Positions 5,442-9,372 of a stretch of DNA of 9,372 nucleotides are shown here, one piece after another (position 1 is the stretch's first letter; each line of letters begins with the position of its first letter). Source of the stretch: an uncultured beta proteobacterium (GTDB lineage: Bacteria > Pseudomonadota > Gammaproteobacteria > Burkholderiales > Burkholderiaceae); assembly GCA_903845455.1 (NCBI GenBank), contig CAIMXN010000145.1, positions 1-9,372 of the forward strand. The letters run 5' to 3'. The translations under genes were made by a program, and so were the position numbers. The notes under the pieces are model-generated. The model searched no databases and was not told the origin of the DNA. It saw only the letters and a list, made by a program, of their open reading frames with translations.

Positions 5442-6452
5442 ATGAGCGTCACTCTTGCTATCGATGCCATGGGCGGAGATCATGGAGTTATTGTTACCGT
5501 CCCAGCTTGCTGTGATTTTCTGGCAAAACACGCTGATGTGAAGATGGCTCTAGTGGGTGATCCAGAGTTGCTTAAGCAAGCCTTAAGTCAATTTCCTAAA
5601 GCGCCTATGGAGCGTATTCAAATTATTGCCGCCAGCGAAGTTGTCTTGATGGATGACCCCATCGAGATTGCTTTGCGTCGTAAAAAAGATTCCTCGATGC
5701 GCGTGGCCATAGAGCTGGTAAAAGAAGGAAAGGCGGAAGCCATCATCTCTTCTGGTAACACGGGTGCCTTGATGGCGATTTCACGTTACATCTTAAAAAC
5801 ACTAGACGGCGTTGATCGTCCCGCTATTGCTACCGCTATTCCCAATGAGTTGGGGCTGGGCACCACGATGTTGGACTTAGGTGCCAATGCCGATTGTGAG
5901 CCTATGCATTTATTGCAATTTGCCCAGATGGCGAATGTGATGGTGCAGGTTATGGATGGCAAACCAAACCCTTCCATTGGCCTTCTTAATATTGGTGAAG
6001 AAGTGATTAAGGGTAATGAGGTTGTTAAGCAAGCTGGTGAACTTTTACGTGCCAGTAACTTAAACTTTTATGGCAACGTCGAAGGCAATGATATTTTTAA
6101 AGGCACGACAGATATCGTCGTGTGCGATGGCTTTGTTGGCAACGTTGTTTTGAAAGCTAGTGAAGGTTTGGCAAAAATGATGAGCAGTTTAATTCGGCAA
6201 GAATTTAATCGTTCTTGGCTGACTAAATTAATGGCAGCCTGCGCAATGGTGCCTTTATTGAGGGTTCGTAAGCGTGTAGACCATCGTCGCTATAACGGTG
6301 CTGTATTGTTAGGTTTACGCGGTTGCGTGATCAAGAGCCATGGCTCGGCAGACCGTTTTGGGTTTGGCTTTGCCTTAGATCGTGCGTATGAAGCTGCGAA
6401 GAATCGCATGGTAGAGAGAATTGCCAAAGCATTTGTGGCGGAGACTAGGTAA
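5442..6452 (+). CDS. plsX: Phosphate acyltransferase PlsX (acyl-ACP:phosphate)
   Basis: Makes acyl-phosphate from acyl-ACP and orthophosphate; PlsY then transfers the acyl group to glycerol-3-phosphate at the membrane. The 336-aa protein is full length and shows IDAMGGDHG (7-15), SGNTGALM (104-111), DLGAN (145-149), LLNIGEE (181-187), FVGNVVLKASEG (231-242) and the C-terminal GLRGCVIKSHG (291-301). The ATG at 5442 fits the family start MSVTLAIDAMGG, but no Shine-Dalgarno is seen in the 20 nt before it. The gene lies 35 nt beyond the T-tract of the rpmF terminator, so it needs either read-through or its own weak promoter (TTGGAT at 5408 with TCTAAC at 5429 is a poor candidate). Its TAA overlaps the fabH ATG as TAATG. 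Confidence 0.97.
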   Translation: MSVTLAIDAMGGDHGVIVTVPACCDFLAKHADVKMALVGDPELLKQALSQFPKAPMERIQIIAASEVVLMDDPIEIALRRKKDSSMRVAIELVKEGKAEAIISSGNTGALMAISRYILKTLDGVDRPAIATAIPNELGLGTTMLDLGANADCEPMHLLQFAQMANVMVQVMDGKPNPSIGLLNIGEEVIKGNEVVKQAGELLRASNLNFYGNVEGNDIFKGTTDIVVCDGFVGNVVLKASEGLAKMMSSLIRQEFNRSWLTKLMAACAMVPLLRVRKRVDHRRYNGAVLLGLRGCVIKSHGSADRFGFGFALDRAYEAAKNRMVERIAKAFVAETR

Positions 6453-7438
6453 TGAGTACTTATGCAAGAGTCGCTGGAACTGGAAGCTATCTTCCAGAAT
6501 TGCGTTTAACCAATCAAGATTTGGTTGAACGTTTAGCGAAGACAGGCTTGGAAACTAGCGATGAGTGGATTACCACTCGTAGTGGCATTTCTGCGCGTCA
6601 CTTTGCTGCTGAAAATGAACTCACGAGTGATTTAGCTGTTAAAGCTGCACAAGCTGCTTTAACAAGCGCTGGCATTACTTCCGAAGATTTAGATCTCATT
6701 ATTCTATCGACATCAACTCCAGACCATTTAGGTAGCTTTCCAAGTACGGCTTGCGTCGTACAAGATAAGTTAGGTGCCCATACCGCTTGTGCAGCATTTG
6801 ATGTAGCAGCAGTTTGCGCTGGCTTTACTTATGCAATGGCCATTGCCGATGCCTTTATTCGTTCTGGAACGTATAAAAAAGTATTGGTTATTGGTGCTGA
6901 AACTTTCTCGCGAATTCTGAATTTTCAAGATCGTGGTACTTGTGTCTTGTTTGGCGATGGTGCAGGCGCAGTGATTTTAGAAGCCTCACAAGAGCCCGGC
7001 ATTCTGTCAACCGCATTACATGCTGATGGCAGTCAACGCGATATCTTATGTGTCCCTGGACGCGCAGGGCATGGTGAAGTCCATGGTTCTCCTTTTATGA
7101 CTATGGATGGTCAAGCTGTCTTTAAGTTGGCCGTTAAGGTTTTGGAGCAAGTAGCTCATGAGGCTTTGGAAAAAGCCAATCTCAAGCCAGAGCAAATTGA
7201 TTGGTTGGTGCCACATCAAGCGAACATTCGCATTATGGAGGGCACCGCTCGTAAGATGGGGATGTCTATGGATAAGGTGATTGTGACGGTTCATGAACAT
7301 GGCAATACTTCTGCAGCCTCCATTCCCCTAGCTTTGGATACAGGCATTCGCTCTGGTCAAATTCAGCGTGGTCAATATCTCTTGCTAGAGGGTGTTGGCG
7401 GTGGTTTTGCTTGGGGTGCTGTTGCTCTAAAGTATTAA
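6452..7438 (+). CDS. fabH: Beta-ketoacyl-ACP synthase III (FabH)
   Basis: Starts type II fatty-acid synthesis by condensing acetyl-CoA with malonyl-ACP. The 328-aa thiolase-fold enzyme has the complete catalytic triad: C122 in DVAAVCAGF, H255 in VPHQAN and N285 in HEHGNTSAAS. The C-terminal GVGGGFAWGA (314-323) is also typical. A GGAG at 6440-6443 lies 8 nt before the ATG, inside the end of plsX, and the 1-nt overlap with plsX implies coupled translation. Substrate preference (acetyl-CoA or branched primers) cannot be told from the motifs alone. fabD follows after 44 AT-rich nucleotides. Confidence 0.98.
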   Translation: MSTYARVAGTGSYLPELRLTNQDLVERLAKTGLETSDEWITTRSGISARHFAAENELTSDLAVKAAQAALTSAGITSEDLDLIILSTSTPDHLGSFPSTACVVQDKLGAHTACAAFDVAAVCAGFTYAMAIADAFIRSGTYKKVLVIGAETFSRILNFQDRGTCVLFGDGAGAVILEASQEPGILSTALHADGSQRDILCVPGRAGHGEVHGSPFMTMDGQAVFKLAVKVLEQVAHEALEKANLKPEQIDWLVPHQANIRIMEGTARKMGMSMDKVIVTVHEHGNTSAASIPLALDTGIRSGQIQRGQYLLLEGVGGGFAWGAVALKY

Positions 7439-7454
7439 GAAATGAATTACCCCC

Positions 7455-7468
7455 TTAATAACTATTAA
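7455..7468. promoter_or_regulatory. 14-bp palindrome in the fabH-fabD gap, possible operator
   Basis: TTAATA (7455-7460), AC, TATTAA (7463-7468) is a perfect inverted repeat, followed by seven A and then TTATTTTT directly before the fabD ATG. As RNA the stem would be weak, so it reads better as a DNA-binding site or as an unstructured AU-rich leader. AT-rich palindromes arise easily by chance, so this is tentative. Confidence 0.25.
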
Positions 7469-7482
7469 AAAAACTTATTTTT

Positions 7483-8418
7483 ATGACATTTGCATTTGTA
7501 TTTCCAGGCCAAGGTTCCCAATCAGTTGGGATGTTGAACTCTATTGCCAGTCGCCCAGAAGTGCGTGCAACCTTGCAGGAAGCTTCTGAAGTCTTGGGTG
7601 AAGATATTGCTAAGTTAATTGCCGATGGACCTGCAGAGGCGCTCTCTCTGACAACCAATACCCAGCCAGTCATGTTGACAGCAGGTGTAGCTTTTTATCG
7701 TGCCTGGTTAGTTGCTGGTGGTCCAGTGCCTAAAGTTATGGCTGGTCATAGTTTGGGTGAGTACTCTGCTTTAGTTGCCGCTGGCGTGATTTCTTTCAAG
7801 GATGCGGTTCCCTTAGTGCGCTTTCGTGCGGAAGCGATGCAAAGTGCCGTGCCGGTCGGTACAGGCGGCATGGCGGCGATCTTGGGTTTGGATGATGCAA
7901 GCGTTATCAAGGTATGTGCTGAAGCTGCTGCTGCTTCAGGTGGCGTTGTTGAGGCCGTGAACTTTAATGCCCCAGGACAAGTTGTGATTGCTGGCTCAAG
8001 TGATGCCGTTACTAAAGCATGTGAGTTATTAAAGGCAGCTGGTGCCAAGCGTGCCTTGCCATTGCCTGTATCTGCACCATTTCATTCTTCATTGCTGCAA
8101 CCCGCTTCAGAAAAACTCAAAGCTTACTTGGCTAATATTGAATTTAAGACGCCAAGTATTTCTGTTATTAATAACGTTGATGTAGCAATGTTAAATGACC
8201 CAGTTACCATTAAAGATGCTTTGGTGCGTCAGGCTGCTAAACCAGTGCGTTGGCAAGAGACCATCCAGGCTATGGCTGCGCAGGGCATTACTCAAGTAGT
8301 GGAGTGTGGACCAGGGAAAGTATTAGCCGGCTTGACTAAGCGCATCAATGATCAAGTCACTGGTGTGCCAGTATTTGACGAAACCAGTTTGCATGAAGTG
8401 TTGGCAAGCTTCAAATAA
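7483..8418 (+). CDS. fabD: Malonyl-CoA:ACP transacylase (FabD)
   Basis: Transfers malonate from CoA to ACP, supplying the extender unit for FabH and the elongating synthases. The 311-aa protein has PGQGSQSVGM (9-17 region, Q11), the nucleophile elbow GHSLGE with S90 (88-93), R115 in VRFRAEAMQ, H201 in APFHSS, and VVECGPGKVL near residues 272-281. Length and all catalytic residues are as in E. coli FabD. The start matches the family's MTxFAFVFPGQG, so it is not in doubt, yet the 44 nt before it contain no Shine-Dalgarno and are A/T-rich. Translation may rely on an unstructured leader or on ribosomal protein S1. Confidence 0.98.
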   Translation: MTFAFVFPGQGSQSVGMLNSIASRPEVRATLQEASEVLGEDIAKLIADGPAEALSLTTNTQPVMLTAGVAFYRAWLVAGGPVPKVMAGHSLGEYSALVAAGVISFKDAVPLVRFRAEAMQSAVPVGTGGMAAILGLDDASVIKVCAEAAAASGGVVEAVNFNAPGQVVIAGSSDAVTKACELLKAAGAKRALPLPVSAPFHSSLLQPASEKLKAYLANIEFKTPSISVINNVDVAMLNDPVTIKDALVRQAAKPVRWQETIQAMAAQGITQVVECGPGKVLAGLTKRINDQVTGVPVFDETSLHEVLASFK

Positions 8419-8445
8419 AGAACAAAGTAACAACGGAAGATAAAT

Positions 8446-9189
8446 ATGAATCTCGACTTAAGCGGACAAATTGCCTTGGTTACAGGTGCTTCACGCGGTA
8501 TTGGTCAGGCGATTGCAGAAGAATTAGTGAAGTGTGGTGCCAAAGTGATTGGCACTGCGACCTCTGCTGAGGGTGCAAAAGCGATTGATGAGCGCTTAAA
8601 GCCTTCAGGGGGTAGCGGTTTAGTTTTGAATGTCACCGCTCCCAATGCCTGCGAAGAAATCATCGATCGCATTGTGAAAGAACATGGTGGCATCCATATT
8701 TTGATTAATAACGCTGGGATTACACGCGATCAGTTGGCGATGCGTATGAAGGCAGAAGAGTGGACCGATGTGATTGATACCAATTTAAGCGCTGTTTTTC
8801 GCTTATCTCAGGCCGTCTTACGGCCTATGATGAAGGCGCGGGCTGGTCGGATTATCAATATCACCTCAATTGTTGGTCATATGGGTAATGCTGGGCAAGC
8901 AAATTACGCCGCTGCGAAAGCTGGCGTTTCTGGCATGACACGCGCCTTGGCTCGTGAAATTGGTAGCCGCAACATTACTGTCAATTGTGTGGCCCCAGGC
9001 TTTATTGATACCGATATGACACGCGCTTTGAGCGAAGAACAGCAAAATGCTCTAAAAGTAAATATTCCACTGGCAAGGCTCGGTAGTCCGGAAGATGTAG
9101 CTCAAGCAGTGGTATTTTTGGCCTCTCCAGCAGCTGGATACATTACGGGGAATACCCTACACGTCAATGGCGGACTCTATTTAGCCTAA
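8446..9189 (+). CDS. fabG: 3-oxoacyl-ACP reductase (FabG)
   Basis: NADPH-dependent reduction of 3-oxoacyl-ACP to 3-hydroxyacyl-ACP, the first reductive step of each elongation round. The 247-aa short-chain dehydrogenase has the cofactor loop TGASRGIG (13-20), NNAG (88-91), and the active-site tetrad N113, S141 (in NITSIVG), Y154 and K158 (YAAAK). The C-terminal VNGGLYLA is typical of true FabG. GGAAG (8435-8439), 6 nt before the ATG, is a good ribosome-binding site. It lies 27 nt after fabD and 103 nt before acpP, in the canonical order, so this is the housekeeping FabG and not one of the many paralogues. Confidence 0.97.
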   Translation: MNLDLSGQIALVTGASRGIGQAIAEELVKCGAKVIGTATSAEGAKAIDERLKPSGGSGLVLNVTAPNACEEIIDRIVKEHGGIHILINNAGITRDQLAMRMKAEEWTDVIDTNLSAVFRLSQAVLRPMMKARAGRIINITSIVGHMGNAGQANYAAAKAGVSGMTRALAREIGSRNITVNCVAPGFIDTDMTRALSEEQQNALKVNIPLARLGSPEDVAQAVVFLASPAAGYITGNTLHVNGGLYLA

Positions 9190-9201
9190 CTGCAAATCAA
9201 G

Positions 9202-9256
9202 GATTTACTCATTTTTTGGTGGATTTTGGAGATTTACTCCGCCAAGCTGATAAAAT
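9202..9256 (+). promoter_or_regulatory. Candidate acpP promoter with a direct repeat
   Basis: TGATAAAAT (9248-9256) is an extended -10 box; TTGGAG (9226-9231) is a possible -35 at a long 19-bp spacing. RNA would start near 9263, giving a leader of about 30 nt. GATTTACTC occurs twice upstream, at 9202-9210 and 9231-9239, 29 bp apart, the second copy lying in the spacer. A separate promoter would fit the very high ACP demand compared with the Fab enzymes. Confidence 0.45.
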
Positions 9257-9292
9257 CCTTCCATCGTTTTTTTACAACCCCTGGGGGAATTA

Positions 9293-9372
9293 ATGGATAA
9301 CATCGAACAACGCGTTAAGAAGATCGTCGCAGAGCAATTGGGCGTAGCAGAAGGAGATATCAAGAATGAATC
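9293..9372 (+). CDS. acpP: Acyl carrier protein, N-terminal part (cut by window end)
   Basis: The first 26 codons read MDNIEQRVKKIVAEQLGV and continue AEGDIKNE, matching helix I and the following loop of bacterial ACP (E. coli begins MSTIEERVKKIIGEQLGV). ACP carries the growing acyl chain on a phosphopantetheine attached to the serine of DSL, which lies beyond the window. GGGGGA (9283-9288) gives a strong ribosome-binding site 4-5 nt before the ATG. The gene is preceded by a 103-nt gap with its own likely promoter. Confidence 0.95.
   Translation, partial: MDNIEQRVKKIVAEQLGVAEGDIKNE

Noticed and set aside
9218..9243. Stem GGTGGA/TCCGCC after fabG as a terminator
   Set aside because: It has a GU pair, a 14-nt loop and no T-tract downstream on the coding strand; the T run lies before the stem.
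1..9372. A new defence, mobile or biosynthetic system
   Set aside because: Every sizeable gene belongs to a well-known housekeeping family in a conserved order, and there are no transposase, integrase, CRISPR or toxin-antitoxin signs.

Overview
The window is ordinary chromosomal housekeeping DNA, most likely from a low-GC betaproteobacterium of the Burkholderiales; Polynucleobacter is my best guess. This rests on protein flavour (RluC, PlsX, FabH, FabD, FabG, and an ACP N-terminus starting MDNIEQRVKK), moderate GC, and the gene order. The order rluC, maf(yceF), yceD, rpmF, plsX, fabH, fabD, fabG, acpP matches the classical E. coli cluster. It differs by a betaproteobacterial-type insert of a HAD phosphatase, an S49 peptidase and an RsmI-like methylase between rluC and maf.

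Layout. Positions 1-300 hold no gene. They look like the promoter and long structured 5' leader of a leftward gene outside the window, by synteny probably rne (RNase E), divergent from rluC. Positions 301-3029 carry three rightward genes: rluC (23S rRNA pseudouridine synthase), a HAD-family phosphatase, and sppA (membrane S49 peptidase). A bidirectional terminator at about 3058-3096 ends sppA and the converging leftward pair. That pair is maf then an RsmI-like methyltransferase, overlapping as TAATG, transcribed from about 4472 down to 3062. From 4493 everything runs rightward: yceD (DUF177), rpmF (ribosomal protein L32, 59 aa), an intrinsic terminator, then plsX-fabH-fabD-fabG and the first 26 codons of acpP, cut by the window end.

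How the genes work together. plsX makes acyl-phosphate from acyl-ACP for phospholipid synthesis. FabD loads malonate onto ACP, FabH starts the chain, FabG does the first reduction of each cycle, and acpP encodes the carrier. rluC, the RsmI-like enzyme, yceD and rpmF are ribosome-related, so the window couples ribosome biogenesis with membrane-lipid synthesis, as in other proteobacteria.

I found no mobile element, CRISPR array, tRNA or rRNA, and no evidence of a new multigene system. The points worth a second look are regulatory: the structured leader at 1-228, the terminator overlapping a stop codon, the overlapping divergent promoter at maf/yceD, the terminator inside rpmF-plsX, several starts without a Shine-Dalgarno sequence, and the palindrome before fabD.
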